From: Adhaeribacter pallidiroseus
Lineage (GTDB): Bacteria; Bacteroidota; Bacteroidia; Cytophagales; Hymenobacteraceae
Direction of reading: 5' to 3'
Assembly (NCBI RefSeq): GCF_003340495.1
Contig: NZ_QASA01000001.1
Coordinates: forward strand, 3,968,001 to 4,032,000
DNA length: 64,000 nucleotides
A program made the position numbers and the translations under genes. This document shows, in pieces, positions 27,888-37,300 of the stretch. The notes below the pieces were generated by a model. The model saw only the letters and a list, made by a program, of their open reading frames with translations. It searched no databases and was not told where the DNA came from. How positions within the stretch are numbered: position 1 is the stretch's first letter; each line of letters begins with the position of its first letter.

Positions 27888-29891
27888 TTACCTAGAAGCC
27901 AAATCCTTTTGAATTTTGAAAGTAGTCCGGCGGTTTTGTTGATGTTCCTCTTCAGAACAAGATACACCATCTACGCACCTGTTTACGGGTTGAGATTCAC
28001 CGTATCCGCGGGCTGTTAACCGTTCCCGGGATACACCTTGAGACACCAGGTAGTTAACAGTAGCCTCGGCTCGCAGTTCAGAGAGCAACTGATTATAACC
28101 TTCTCCTTCCCGGCTATCACAATGAGAACCCATTTCAATTTTAACTCGTGGATTTGCCAATAAAGTAGAAGCTAGTTTATCTAACTCCAATGCGGCATCT
28201 GCCCGGATTTCCCATTTATTTAAATCAAAATAAATGTTTGCTAAAGAAATAGGAGTATTAGTTTGAATCCGATCAAATAATAAAGTAACATTTACCGTAT
28301 CCGGGGCATTTAGTGGTATTTGCACGCTTGCTGGTTGCGTTAAAAATTTAGCTTTAGATCCTAACAATAAATAATTACTACCTTTAAAAATTTTTAAATA
28401 ATAATGTCCGTTTTTATCTGAAGTTACTATTAAAGAATCCCGTGAATTAGGCTGAGTTAACCGCAAGCGAACATCGCTTAAAGAAACTAAGCTTTTTTCA
28501 CCCACTTGTCCGGCTAATCGTTCTAAGGTTGTTACGGCTAGTACCGCTGGCTGCTGAATCATAGAAAAGCTATAAATATCAGCAGTTGCTTCTTCACTAA
28601 ATCGATCGGAAGAAAATAGCCCGGTTTGCCCTGAACTTTCTACCAACATACCATAATCATTCCGTGAAGAGTTAATAGGTGCCATTAAATTGGTTACCGC
28701 TGTCCAAGTAGAACGTTCGCCTGTAGCGGAGAATAAATCAAGTCCGCCAAAACCAGCATGACCATCTGACGAAAAATAAAGGGTCCCTTTTTGATCAAAA
28801 GCAGGGAACATTTCCCGTCCGTTAGTATTTACCGCATTGCCTGCATTTACCGGTTTGCTCCAAGTGTCATTACCCATTCGTTCGCAATAATAAATATCAG
28901 TCTGACCAAACCCACCTGGCATGTCCGAAATAAAATAAAGTAAGTTACCATCCGGTGATAAAACCGGATGACCTACTGAATACTCTTCTATTTTGTTGTA
29001 AGCAAAAGGTCTGGCTTCCGACCATTTGTCACCTTGTTTTTCAGAAGTATAAATCTCCAGGCGATTGATAAAACCTGAAGCAAATGGATTTTCTACCCAG
29101 CTGGTTGGATCAGGGTTAGCTTTAGTATTTTTTAATTTTACTAAGTTGGTACGCGTAAAATAAGTGGTTGTATGCGATGAATCTAAAGTTGCCGGACCAT
29201 TATGATAACTTGCATTTACATTAGAAGTAAGAAGGGTTGGTTTAGACCAAGCAGATCCATTTTTTGCGCTGGAATACAATTTTAAATACGGGCGACCCGT
29301 CCAACCAAATATTTTCTCTTTCGCTTTAGTACCCGAAACATTTACGCTACGATCCGAAGTAAAGATAATACCATCTTTATAAGAGACAGGGCTGAAATCA
29401 GAATATAAAGAATTAAGTTCAGTAGCTGGTTTAACCTCGAACAAAGGAGAACGCTTTAGCCATCGCGTAGCTAAGTCGCAAGATTCTGCTAGTTTAAGAG
29501 CATATGCAGCTTCAGAAGGTTGTTTTTCACCATATTGTAGATATTGTACTTTTGCTTCCTCGTACTTACCATTAGTATGCAGCATTTGTGCATAATACAA
29601 GATATTTATGGGATCAACTTCCGGGAACTTTAAAGCCTCTGCATACCAGGATTCTGCTGCTACAGAATGGTTACTAAGACGATTTGCATCCGCTAAACGC
29701 TGCATAATAGCAAGAGTTGGGGGCTTTTTTTCAATTGCCTTTTTATATTCTTCTATAGCTAAAGCATATTTATAGCTGTTGAAGTATTGTTCCGCTTTTC
29801 GAATTGCCGATTGGGCCTGCAACCGTATAGGTAAGCTGCCTAATGCAACTACTAGCAGTAAAAAGTATAACTTTGTATAAGTGTATTTCAT
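27888..29891 (-). CDS. PorE-like T9SS protein: TPR, PD40 propeller, CRD and OmpA domains
   Basis: A 667-aa exported protein with a signal peptide ending at about residue 27 (RLQAQ). Residues about 30-150 are TPR-like helices (KYALAIEEYKKAIEKKP). About 160-440 form a PD40-type propeller (GHPVLSPDGNLLYFISDMPGG; MFPAFDQKGTLYFSSDGHAGFGGLDLF). About 450-540 form a carboxypeptidase-regulatory-like domain. The last 120 are an OmpA domain (IYFDLNKWEIRADA, GSHCDSREGEGYNQLLSELRA, NRRTTF) that binds peptidoglycan. This order matches PorE of Porphyromonas gingivalis, which tethers T9SS parts to the cell wall. It lies 20 bases after a porP/sprF-family gene. Such OmpA genes exist in several copies per genome, so this may be an operon-specific paralogue rather than core PorE. 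Confidence 0.85.
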   Translation of the reverse strand: MKYTYTKLYFLLLVVALGSLPIRLQAQSAIRKAEQYFNSYKYALAIEEYKKAIEKKPPTLAIMQRLADANRLSNHSVAAESWYAEALKFPEVDPINILYYAQMLHTNGKYEEAKVQYLQYGEKQPSEAAYALKLAESCDLATRWLKRSPLFEVKPATELNSLYSDFSPVSYKDGIIFTSDRSVNVSGTKAKEKIFGWTGRPYLKLYSSAKNGSAWSKPTLLTSNVNASYHNGPATLDSSHTTTYFTRTNLVKLKNTKANPDPTSWVENPFASGFINRLEIYTSEKQGDKWSEARPFAYNKIEEYSVGHPVLSPDGNLLYFISDMPGGFGQTDIYYCERMGNDTWSKPVNAGNAVNTNGREMFPAFDQKGTLYFSSDGHAGFGGLDLFSATGERSTWTAVTNLMAPINSSRNDYGMLVESSGQTGLFSSDRFSEEATADIYSFSMIQQPAVLAVTTLERLAGQVGEKSLVSLSDVRLRLTQPNSRDSLIVTSDKNGHYYLKIFKGSNYLLLGSKAKFLTQPASVQIPLNAPDTVNVTLLFDRIQTNTPISLANIYFDLNKWEIRADAALELDKLASTLLANPRVKIEMGSHCDSREGEGYNQLLSELRAEATVNYLVSQGVSRERLTARGYGESQPVNRCVDGVSCSEEEHQQNRRTTFKIQKDLASR

Positions 29892-29911
29892 GGTATTTTC
29901 GTGGCCGATTT

Positions 29912-30868
29912 TTAAAAATATTGTGGTGTCAACATTTTAGTTTCTGCTTTCTTAAAGAGTAGCACTCCTAATGAAAATTCATGCGTATTGTAGTTGTTCA
30001 ATTGTGTCAACGTAAAATCGTAAGAGTAACCTAACCGGAGTTTAGGCGATAAAAATATTTCTCCTATGACTGAAACTGCATCTTTGGTGGTTAAACTTGT
30101 TGCCTCAAAATTATTCTGAAAAATATTGGCAGCGGTCCGGTAAGAGCCACCCAACCAAATTCGATTGTCAACTAGTAGAAAAGCATTCAGATCGATATTG
30201 GTTGGCCCTTGAAAGTTTTCTTTCATCAAGACAGAAGGCTTAAACTTTAGATGTTCTCCTAAGTCAAAAACATAGCCAGCTGTAAGAAAGTAGTTTCGTT
30301 CTGTATTAAATGTAATTTCACGGTTTGTTCCAATTAAGTCAGTGGCCGACATACCTAAATAAAACCGATCCGAATGAAAGTATAATCCAATTCTTAAATC
30401 GGGAGTAATAACGTTTGTTTCTGCATTGATAATGGTAGGATCATTAGGATCAATGGTACTAAGTTTGTTCCGGTCTACTCGAAACTGGGAAGCTCCAGCA
30501 GCTACACCTAAACTGAGCACACCCGTTTCGGAAACATTTAGTTTTACTGCTCCATTAAGGGTAGCGGAAGTGCGTCGCTGCGCACCGATTTGGTCATTTA
30601 CCGCTTGAGCTCCTATTCCTATCCGATTAGACTTTGTTACCCCATCTATGCTGAAAGATTCGGTAGTAGGAGCCCCATCCAGACCTGTCCACTGGGTTCG
30701 GTAAAACGCATTTAGGTGGATGACATCTTTACTACCTGCATAAGCAGGATTTATAACCAACCCGTTAAATATATACTGGGTATATTGTGGCTTTTGCTGG
30801 GCAAGTGCACCACAGGATACTAGCATGGCAAGAATAAATAAACGTAATTTCATATCTATATTTTTCAA
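29912..30868 (-). CDS. PorP/SprF family T9SS outer-membrane protein
   Basis: A 318-aa protein with a signal peptide ending near residue 23 (CGALAQ). The family hallmark follows: QKPQYTQYIFNGLVINPAYAGSKD, then AFYRTQWTGLDGAPTTESFSIDG, and a barrel ending in TQLNNYNTHEFSLGVLL. PorP/SprF proteins are outer-membrane barrels of the T9SS. SprF-type copies encoded next to large adhesins export that adhesin specifically through type B (CHU_C) CTDs. The gene sits 13 bases after the 1004-aa adhesin and 20 bases before the PorE-like gene, so the three form a cargo-plus-transporter operon. Confidence 0.93.
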   Translation of the reverse strand: MKNIDMKLRLFILAMLVSCGALAQQKPQYTQYIFNGLVINPAYAGSKDVIHLNAFYRTQWTGLDGAPTTESFSIDGVTKSNRIGIGAQAVNDQIGAQRRTSATLNGAVKLNVSETGVLSLGVAAGASQFRVDRNKLSTIDPNDPTIINAETNVITPDLRIGLYFHSDRFYLGMSATDLIGTNREITFNTERNYFLTAGYVFDLGEHLKFKPSVLMKENFQGPTNIDLNAFLLVDNRIWLGGSYRTAANIFQNNFEATSLTTKDAVSVIGEIFLSPKLRLGYSYDFTLTQLNNYNTHEFSLGVLLFKKAETKMLTPQYF

Positions 30869-30881
30869 CTTTAGATGCAGA

Positions 30882-33800
30882 TTATCTTACTACGGTGATA
30901 TAGCCCCGGTAAACTTTAGTAGTACTATCGCATAATTTTACCCGCAGTACATAAAAGTAAGTAGCTTCGCCTAGACCATTTGCCCGCCAATCATTTTGGT
31001 AATTTTTGGCTCGGTATACTTCATTGCCCCAACGATTAATAACCTGAACTTCATTTTCCGGGAACTTAAGCAGATTATCTATTACCCAGGTTTCATTTTT
31101 ATCGTCACCGTTTGGAGTGAAGGCTGTTGGGAAGATTAGGTTTGCATCTGCTGCTTTAGCATTTGCCTCCAACATAGCAGCCACACCATTACAACCATTA
31201 GCATTGTTAGCTATGACCCCAATGGTTCCTTTCCGATCTAAGCGGTCAGCAGTAACCTTAATAGAGGTTGTACCTTGTCCAGACAGGATTGTAAAACCCT
31301 CTGGCACGGACCAAGTATAAGTGCTTACTCCTGGTATTTCATTAATAGAGTAAACTAAGCCAGAGCAAGGACCACTTTTGTCGGTAATAACTGGAACTGC
31401 TGGAATAGCAACTGGTACAATATTTCCGGTTGTTACGCTACCACCAACACCACAAGAATTAGCTATTGATACAGATATTGTACCTGGGTCAGTACCTATG
31501 ATTACGGTTATACTTGCTGTATTTTGACCAGAACGAATTTGCCAGTTACTTGGCACCGTCCAGGTATAAGTTTCGGCTCCAGCAACCGGATTTACGTTAA
31601 AGGTTTGTTCTGAACCGGCACAAGCAGCAAGTGGCCCGTTAATAGTTGCAGGTAATACAGGAGCTTGATTTACTTTTACATGTACAACCAGTGGTTCCCC
31701 GTTAGCACACGCCGTATTTATATTAATGGGGATTATTGATATTTCTGAGTTTTCCTGAGCCGTCTCATCTACTCTAACCACTATGGTACTACCGGAACCA
31801 GTTAGTTTAATAAATCCTTTTGGTAGATTGTAAAGAAAGCCAGTTACGCCATTAAAATTTTCTACGGAATAGGTTACAATATCACCCACGCATACTTGCA
31901 TCTTACTCGCAACTAATACTGGCACCGGAGGAGTTACACAAATTACAACTTGGGATACATCATTGTTCGGTTTCAAATCTACTTGGTTACCGGTAACTTT
32001 AGCTATGTTTGATACTTGACCAACTACTGTAGGAATAGCCGTTAAGGTGACGGAAGCTTCGGCTCCTACGGCTAAACTACCTACATTCCAAGTATAAACT
32101 CCGGCAATATTATCAAACACCGCTTCTGGGGAGGAACGAACATATTTTAGATCATTTTTTAAATCGTTTGATAATTCATCCAGTATAATTACTCCAGAAG
32201 CTTCTTTTGGCCCATTATTGCGAACAGTAAGAGTATAAGTTATTTCTGAACCTATAGCTACTGTAGAGCTACTTGCTGTTTTAGTAATTTGTAAATCTGC
32301 CCGTGGTACGTCTCCTGCGATTGTTGTAACGGTAGCCCGATTGTTTAAGCTGGTAGGATCAGTTACGGCATTATTTGATATTTCAGCCCGGTTAATTATT
32401 TTGCCACTTTTAACAATACGCGCATTAACAACTAACTCAACTGCTTTGTCAGGACCTACTTCCAGAGTACCAATAGTTAATAAATTAGAACTACTAAGTG
32501 AAATTGGATCAACAGATAAATTTTGGCTGTAGAGAGTTCCGGGAGTCACAATCGGCTCGCCAATTACAGTTAAATAATCAGCTGGGAATATATCAGTTAG
32601 TGTAACATTAGTTGCCTTATTAGGTCCTAAATTTTCTACTCTAACTTTATACTCTAACTCATCGCCAACATTTGCTACGGTTTTATCAACCGTTTTAGTA
32701 ACATAAAGATTGGCGGAGGTTGCTGGTATCTCAACCGTTACTTGCGCATTATCTTGCGTCGGGTTAGAATCTTTTACCTCGGATAAAACAGATACCTGAT
32801 TCATCACTTCTGATTTAGCCACCAGCGCTTTGGCTACTACCGTAATAACTACTTTTTCTTTTAATTTTAAATTTCCCAGTTTAATCCGGAAAACTTTACT
32901 CTCCCGATCCAAAATAATATCAGCTGAACCAGGTGTATTCGTATTCTGATAAGCCACATCATAACTAACTACATCCATATAAGCCCAAGGGAAATCCTCA
33001 ATTACTTCCACGTTAGTAGCTTCTTGTGGGCCATAGTTTATTACTGTTATCGCGAAACTTACTTCTTCCCCAATGGGCACTTTCTTCCGGGTTGAAGTTT
33101 TGGTAATACTTAAATCAGCTTCAACTACGTTAGCTAAAGATATATTATTATCCTGCAGAGTTACGCTTCCGTTTACTGCTAATAGTCGTCCTTCTACGCT
33201 GGCGCCTTCGCTCAAGCGAATAGCTTCTCCGGTAGGAGAATCATTATTGTTAACTAAGTAATTACCTCGTAATGCTGAATTAGCTCCCGGTATACCTCCT
33301 GAAGTAGCCGGTACTAATACACCTCCAATTTGAAAAAACACGTTTTTAGCTTGAGTGCCACTTTCCAGGTTTATAACAGAACCAGGTTCAAAAGTAAAAT
33401 TGCCTTCTATTTTAAAAATAAAAACAGCATCAGGCCGATTTAAACCATTCAGCCGCAGAAGACCAGATAAGAGAACATTAGGATCACTAAAGCTGTATAC
33501 CCCTGGGGTTAGTAGCATACCGTTCGTAACAGCAGGATCATTATCTGGTGTAAAACCGTTGCCTAATATTGGAGCATGCGTACTTGTTGGTGATTGATTA
33601 GATATAAAATCATAAGCTTCTTGCACACTTTGCTGAACCGCTTCAGCAGTTGCATTATTTACTTCGGAATTACGAAGAACTCTTCCTTGATCGGTTTCAG
33701 GATTAAAACCAGTTAAGGCTCCGGTGGTAACCGCAACATCAGCGTAAATTACTGTCTCCTCCGTACTAGTGATACCAGCAGGCCCAAGTACAGCGAAATT

Positions 33801-33896
33801 TTGAGCTGCCTTTAAATCAGGAGCTTTCTCTTGTTGCGCAAATAGCTGAAATGCTGCAAGAAACAAGAAGGTAAAAATGGGTAATATTCTTTTCAT
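30882..33896 (-). CDS. T9SS surface adhesin: ice-binding-like (DUF3494), DUF11 repeats, CHU_C signal
   Basis: A 1004-aa surface protein with a signal peptide 1-21 (FQLFAQ). Residues about 25-260 match the DUF3494 ice-binding-like domain: an NFAVLGPAGITSTEETVIYADVAV start, AVFIFKIEGNFTFEPGSVINL, NVFFQIGG and VEGRLLAVNGSVTL. Three DUF11-type repeats follow, beginning ADLSITKTS, ANLYVTKTV and ADLQITKTA (about 262-655). PKD/Ig-like modules with Cys pairs run to about 910. The end (LIFPTAFTPNGDDKNETWVI, VINRWGNEVYRA) is the gliding-motility-associated CHU_C (type B) T9SS signal. The protein is first in an operon with porP/sprF and a PorE-like gene. Ice binding is only one known role of DUF3494; adhesion is equally possible. 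Confidence 0.9.
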   Translation of the reverse strand: MKRILPIFTFLFLAAFQLFAQQEKAPDLKAAQNFAVLGPAGITSTEETVIYADVAVTTGALTGFNPETDQGRVLRNSEVNNATAEAVQQSVQEAYDFISNQSPTSTHAPILGNGFTPDNDPAVTNGMLLTPGVYSFSDPNVLLSGLLRLNGLNRPDAVFIFKIEGNFTFEPGSVINLESGTQAKNVFFQIGGVLVPATSGGIPGANSALRGNYLVNNNDSPTGEAIRLSEGASVEGRLLAVNGSVTLQDNNISLANVVEADLSITKTSTRKKVPIGEEVSFAITVINYGPQEATNVEVIEDFPWAYMDVVSYDVAYQNTNTPGSADIILDRESKVFRIKLGNLKLKEKVVITVVAKALVAKSEVMNQVSVLSEVKDSNPTQDNAQVTVEIPATSANLYVTKTVDKTVANVGDELEYKVRVENLGPNKATNVTLTDIFPADYLTVIGEPIVTPGTLYSQNLSVDPISLSSSNLLTIGTLEVGPDKAVELVVNARIVKSGKIINRAEISNNAVTDPTSLNNRATVTTIAGDVPRADLQITKTASSSTVAIGSEITYTLTVRNNGPKEASGVIILDELSNDLKNDLKYVRSSPEAVFDNIAGVYTWNVGSLAVGAEASVTLTAIPTVVGQVSNIAKVTGNQVDLKPNNDVSQVVICVTPPVPVLVASKMQVCVGDIVTYSVENFNGVTGFLYNLPKGFIKLTGSGSTIVVRVDETAQENSEISIIPININTACANGEPLVVHVKVNQAPVLPATINGPLAACAGSEQTFNVNPVAGAETYTWTVPSNWQIRSGQNTASITVIIGTDPGTISVSIANSCGVGGSVTTGNIVPVAIPAVPVITDKSGPCSGLVYSINEIPGVSTYTWSVPEGFTILSGQGTTSIKVTADRLDRKGTIGVIANNANGCNGVAAMLEANAKAADANLIFPTAFTPNGDDKNETWVIDNLLKFPENEVQVINRWGNEVYRAKNYQNDWRANGLGEATYFYVLRVKLCDSTTKVYRGYITVVR

Positions 33897-34076
33897 ACGA
33901 TGATTAAAACATATAAAGCAACCTGTAACTATTTATGCTGTACGAACTTACTTAGTTATACATAAAATTACTATATACATTTACAAATATGATTCCACTT
34001 TTATATATAATTACATTGCAATAATAAAATTTTTATATTTTTTTCTTATAATAATTCTGAATGCCGTAATTCCCTT

Positions 34077-34122
34077 AAAAGCAAAAAGCCCCATCAGTTA
34101 TCTGATGGGGCTTTTTGCTTTT
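34077..34122 (-). terminator. Terminator after lipA
   Basis: Perfect 21-bp arms (34077-34097 and 34102-34122) with a 4-base loop. The core AGCCCCATCAG is flanked by A/T runs. It lies 15 bases after the lipA stop. Confidence 0.85.
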
Positions 34123-34137
34123 GTAATTATATCTTTT

Positions 34138-35031
34138 TTAAATAAATACGTGCCGCTCTGCGTGGTAAGACGATCGTACCAATGGGCCAGATTCAACGTA
34201 TTTAAGGCCTCGGTTAAGACCTTCTTCGCGATAATGCGCAAATAAATCAGGATGAATAAACTCTGCTACTTCTAAATGCCGCTTGGTAGGTTGTAAGTAT
34301 TGCCCTAAAGTTAAAATATCTAAACCATTGGCCACTAAATCATCTATGGCTTGGTAAACCTGATCTTTGGTTTCTCCTACTCCCAGCATGATACCCGATT
34401 TGGTGCGCTTACCATATTCTTTAATGTGTTTAATTTGTTCTAAACTACGCTCATATTTAGCTTGTGGACGTACCATACGGTATAATTCTTTTACTGTTTC
34501 CATATTATGCGAAACTACTTCCTGACCAGCTGAGATCATGGTAAGTAAAGCATCCCAGTTTGCTTTTACATCCGGAATAAGGGTTTCAATAGTTGTTTCG
34601 GGCGATAATTGTTTTACTTGCACTACGGTTTCGTGCCAAATGCTGGCGCCCCGATCTTTTAATTCATCGCGGTTAACTGAGGTAATAACAGCATGCTTTA
34701 CTCCCATTAACTTAATTGCTTCTGCTACCCGCCGCGGTTCATCCTGATCATATTCGTTAGGGCGACCGGTTGCTACGGCACAAAACGAACAACTGCGCGT
34801 ACACACGTTTCCTAAAATCATAAAGGTAGCCGTTCCAGCACCCCAACATTCGCCCATATTAGGGCAATTACCGCTTTCGCAGATAGTATGTAATTTATAT
34901 TGATCTACCAGATTTCTGACCTTGGCATATTCTTTCCCAACCGGTAATTTTACCCGTAACCAATCTGGCTTTCGTGCTTTGGTTGGTGCTTCTACCGGTT
35001 GAATAACCGGAAGCATAACAATTTCTTCCAT
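34138..35031 (-). CDS. lipA: Lipoyl synthase
   Basis: A 297-aa radical SAM enzyme. Both iron-sulfur sites are visible: the auxiliary cluster cysteines C51, C56 and C62 ([12 protein letters not shown]) and the SAM cluster C77, C81 and C84 (CTRSCSFC), plus the C-terminal SYHAE region. It inserts two sulfurs into protein-bound octanoyl groups to make lipoyl groups, needed by GcvH and 2-oxoacid dehydrogenases (both have genes in this window). The ATG at 35031 (MEEIVMLPV) is chosen. The longer frame from 35112 adds 27 residues unlike the family and crosses a promoter element (35036-35043) whose transcript would begin next to the chosen start. Confidence 0.97.
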   Translation of the reverse strand: MEEIVMLPVIQPVEAPTKARKPDWLRVKLPVGKEYAKVRNLVDQYKLHTICESGNCPNMGECWGAGTATFMILGNVCTRSCSFCAVATGRPNEYDQDEPRRVAEAIKLMGVKHAVITSVNRDELKDRGASIWHETVVQVKQLSPETTIETLIPDVKANWDALLTMISAGQEVVSHNMETVKELYRMVRPQAKYERSLEQIKHIKEYGKRTKSGIMLGVGETKDQVYQAIDDLVANGLDILTLGQYLQPTKRHLEVAEFIHPDLFAHYREEGLNRGLKYVESGPLVRSSYHAERHVFI

Positions 35032-35035
35032 AATA

Positions 35036-35062
35036 CAAAGATAGGCAAATATTCGGATGCAA
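35036..35062 (-). promoter_or_regulatory. Promoter for lipA (-7 TATCTTTG, possible -33 TTG)
   Basis: On the minus strand TATCTTTG (35043-35036) fits TAnnTTTG, with a TTG at 35062-35060, 16 bases upstream. The element ends 4 bases before the lipA ATG, the same geometry as purQ, predicting a nearly leaderless mRNA. Confidence 0.5.
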
Positions 35063-35296
35063 TAAATTTCTAAAAATTTAACCGCACTAAAATTCAAGGA
35101 AGGCTTCGTCAATCTATATCTCTTAACAAGTTAATATAAAGAGAAGACCTAATAAATTTTAAATTTTGGATTAATAAGCTTTGTGCAACTATACTGTTAT
35201 TAAGATATTATAACAATAAAAGAAGGAAGATGTTGTAGCGGTAATCAGTTATGGGTTTTTAGGAAGTTTAAACTACAACAAAAAGACAGATCTCTA

Positions 35297-36055
35297 TTAC
35301 TTACGCCGACCGTAATATAGTGTTAAATAAAACGAAGGGAAAAACTGAGAATTATCTGCTTGAGGTATAATAACCATTTTCTTAGAAAAAGTTTCGAGTA
35401 CAAAGCCGACCTCCACTCCGGTAACGTCCTCCCGGTAACGGCCATATTCAAAATTAACCCCACCACGTACGTGCAAACCAGGCCGGAACTTACTCTCACC
35501 TAACCCGGTGAAAAATGCCGCACTACCCCGGATTCTGTTTTCAAAATCAGTATGAATTTCTGGATTATAAGCTTCTACGCGGTAATCGGCTACGGCATTG
35601 GGCCCACGGGAATAATCGGTGTAATCGTAAACAATATAATAAGGTGCTAATAAACCAATAGAAGGGCCGGCAGCAAAAAAGCCATTTACCTGAACACCAG
35701 ATTCCGGAGCCTTCCGGAAAAATACATATTCGCGACCAACCTCCGGACGAAGTACAAATAAATAATTAGCTTTCCCGTAAATAAAAGAATTACCAGTACT
35801 GGATGAATAACGACGGTTCTCTTTTGGATGCTTAACTTCTACTACTTCCAGAGCCCAGAATTTAAACCAGCTGTTCTGCAGATAACTCGATGATTTAATT
35901 ACGCCTCCACCAATAAGGCCGCCATTAGTGTTAAAATTAAGGCCGTAGGTAAATTCTTTTTGAGGTAGTTGGTCGTCTTGCTGGGCGTAAATTGGCAACG
36001 TAGCCAAGCTTAAAATAGCAAATAAAAGTATATTCTTTAACACTTTGATAACCAT
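35297..36055 (-). CDS. Outer-membrane beta-barrel protein of unknown function
   Basis: I do not know a function for this 252-aa protein. It has a signal peptide ending near residue 25 (LPIYAQ) and then alternating hydrophobic/polar segments with many Tyr, Gly and Phe (TYGLNFNTNGGLIGGGVI, VNGFFAAGPSIGLLAPYYIVY), ending in FYLTLYYGRR. That is the pattern of a small outer-membrane barrel of eight to ten strands. Proteins of this kind are common in Bacteroidota. It stands alone downstream of a long AT-rich gap. ATG at 36055 places the signal peptide correctly. Confidence 0.7.
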   Translation of the reverse strand: MVIKVLKNILLFAILSLATLPIYAQQDDQLPQKEFTYGLNFNTNGGLIGGGVIKSSSYLQNSWFKFWALEVVEVKHPKENRRYSSSTGNSFIYGKANYLFVLRPEVGREYVFFRKAPESGVQVNGFFAAGPSIGLLAPYYIVYDYTDYSRGPNAVADYRVEAYNPEIHTDFENRIRGSAAFFTGLGESKFRPGLHVRGGVNFEYGRYREDVTGVEVGFVLETFSKKMVIIPQADNSQFFPSFYLTLYYGRRK

Positions 36056-36545
36056 TTAAATTGGTTAAAATTAAATAAATTTACGAGTACCCCAAAAATA
36101 AGTTTATGGGTTAAAATAATACTTTCACAACTAATTCTTAAGATAAACTACTCGCACAAATATTATAGAAAATAGCAAGTAAAACCTTAATAAATAATAA
36201 AGCGCAGTGTTTAATAATAGCTTAACTAGCAGTCTAGGTGCTGTATATTTGATAATTAAAATAGTTAATTAGCAAGATTTAAATAAATAACAAGCAAATG
36301 GAATAAATACTAACTTTCGCTAAAGTCCACTATGCGTTAATTTTTGTATTTAATATAATTAATTATGATCTGCAATATTTTATCAATAAACGAGTTTTAA
36401 GCTATTTTATTGCGTGCTGAAGTATATTAGAATGAAATGTTAAACAGCTAATACATCTAAATTTGGTTTTATTGTTTAGTAAATTACCTAAGCTTTTCAC
36501 TTACTTTGTTGTAGTTTATTTTCTTGAAAAGAAAGCACCAACATA
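36056..36545. other. AT-rich intergenic stretch without a recognisable gene
   Basis: About 490 bases, very AT-rich, with no open frame of note, no tRNA-like clover leaf and no strong hairpin that I could see. It separates the barrel gene from ytxJ, both on the minus strand, so it probably holds the promoter of the former and the 3' end of the latter's transcript. Confidence 0.5.
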
Positions 36546-36887
36546 CTAAGCCAATGCTTTTTTTACTTCATCTAGCCTAATTCCTAGATGTGACCAATCG
36601 GAGGTACACTCGCCATCGCGGATTAAAAGCAATTGCGGCGACTCGTGCCGAACCTCAAAAAGGGTAGCAATCTGATTTGATACAGATCTATAAGATAAAA
36701 GGTCTAAATAGTACGGTTTCACGTTATCTAGGCCTATAGTATCCCATTGTCGCTCTAAACGGCTTTTAGCCGTAGCGCTTATGGAACAAGAGGTACTATG
36801 TTTGAAAATTATAACTGGTTGTTGTTTCGATTCTGCCTTTATATTTTCTAATTGTTCCGCAGAGGTAAGTGCATTCCATTGAATCAT
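36546..36887 (-). CDS. ytxJ: Bacillithiol system redox protein YtxJ (BrxC-like)
   Basis: A 113-aa thioredoxin-fold protein. The active-site motif is FKHSTSCSIS with a single cysteine (C34), corresponding to the TCPIS-type motif of BrxC/YtxJ. The later PQLLLIRDGE segment holds the cis-Pro loop. Members reduce mixed disulfides between proteins and bacillithiol in the cytoplasm. This implies bacillithiol as the low-molecular-weight thiol, although no bshABC gene is in the window. A further Cys is present in GECTSDWSHLG. It is followed upstream on the same strand by two small exported proteins. Confidence 0.85.
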   Translation of the reverse strand: MIQWNALTSAEQLENIKAESKQQPVIIFKHSTSCSISATAKSRLERQWDTIGLDNVKPYYLDLLSYRSVSNQIATLFEVRHESPQLLLIRDGECTSDWSHLGIRLDEVKKALA

Positions 36888-36917
36888 GTAAACTCCTTTC
36901 TGTTACTAAAACATCTT

Positions 36918-37268
36918 TTATTTCTTTTTCCGGTTTCCCTTACGCATAAGTTTAAGTTTAAAGGCTTCTGTATAAGCGAGATGTTCTGGGTTATTATACA
37001 TATAATCTTCCCAACCTTCTTCCACTTCTACCCTTTTCCGGCTGGCTTTTCCTTTTTTATACGTAAAATAATTGGTATTTAAATGTGTTTCTTTATAATC
37101 GGTTTCTATACGTGCTGCTTCTCGCTTATTACGTTTATTTTCAGCTTTTAATTGGCTATTACCTACATAAGCAATTTGAGCAGAAGCTTGTAAATTCAGG
37201 CTTATAATAACTACTATAAAAACAAAAACTATTTTTAAATAGAACGACGGAAGCGAAATGGTATTCAT
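36918..37268 (-). CDS. Small exported basic protein of unknown function
   Basis: I do not recognise this 116-aa protein. It has an N-terminal hydrophobic segment (about residues 10-28) ending in QASAQ, a likely signal peptidase I site. The mature part of about 85 residues is rich in Lys, Arg, Glu and Tyr and ends in a strongly basic tail (KLMRKGNRKKK). It lies 30 bases upstream of ytxJ and 32 bases downstream of another small exported protein on the same strand, so the three could be co-transcribed. The region is AT-rich. Confidence 0.55.
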   Translation of the reverse strand: MNTISLPSFYLKIVFVFIVVIISLNLQASAQIAYVGNSQLKAENKRNKREAARIETDYKETHLNTNYFTYKKGKASRKRVEVEEGWEDYMYNNPEHLAYTEAFKLKLMRKGNRKKK

Positions 37269-37300
37269 AATTACTTTATTTACTTAGCAGCGTACTAGTT

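Noticed and set aside
35032-35112. 27-residue N-terminal extension of lipA
   Set aside because: Not family-like, and a -7 element lies inside it immediately before the internal ATG.
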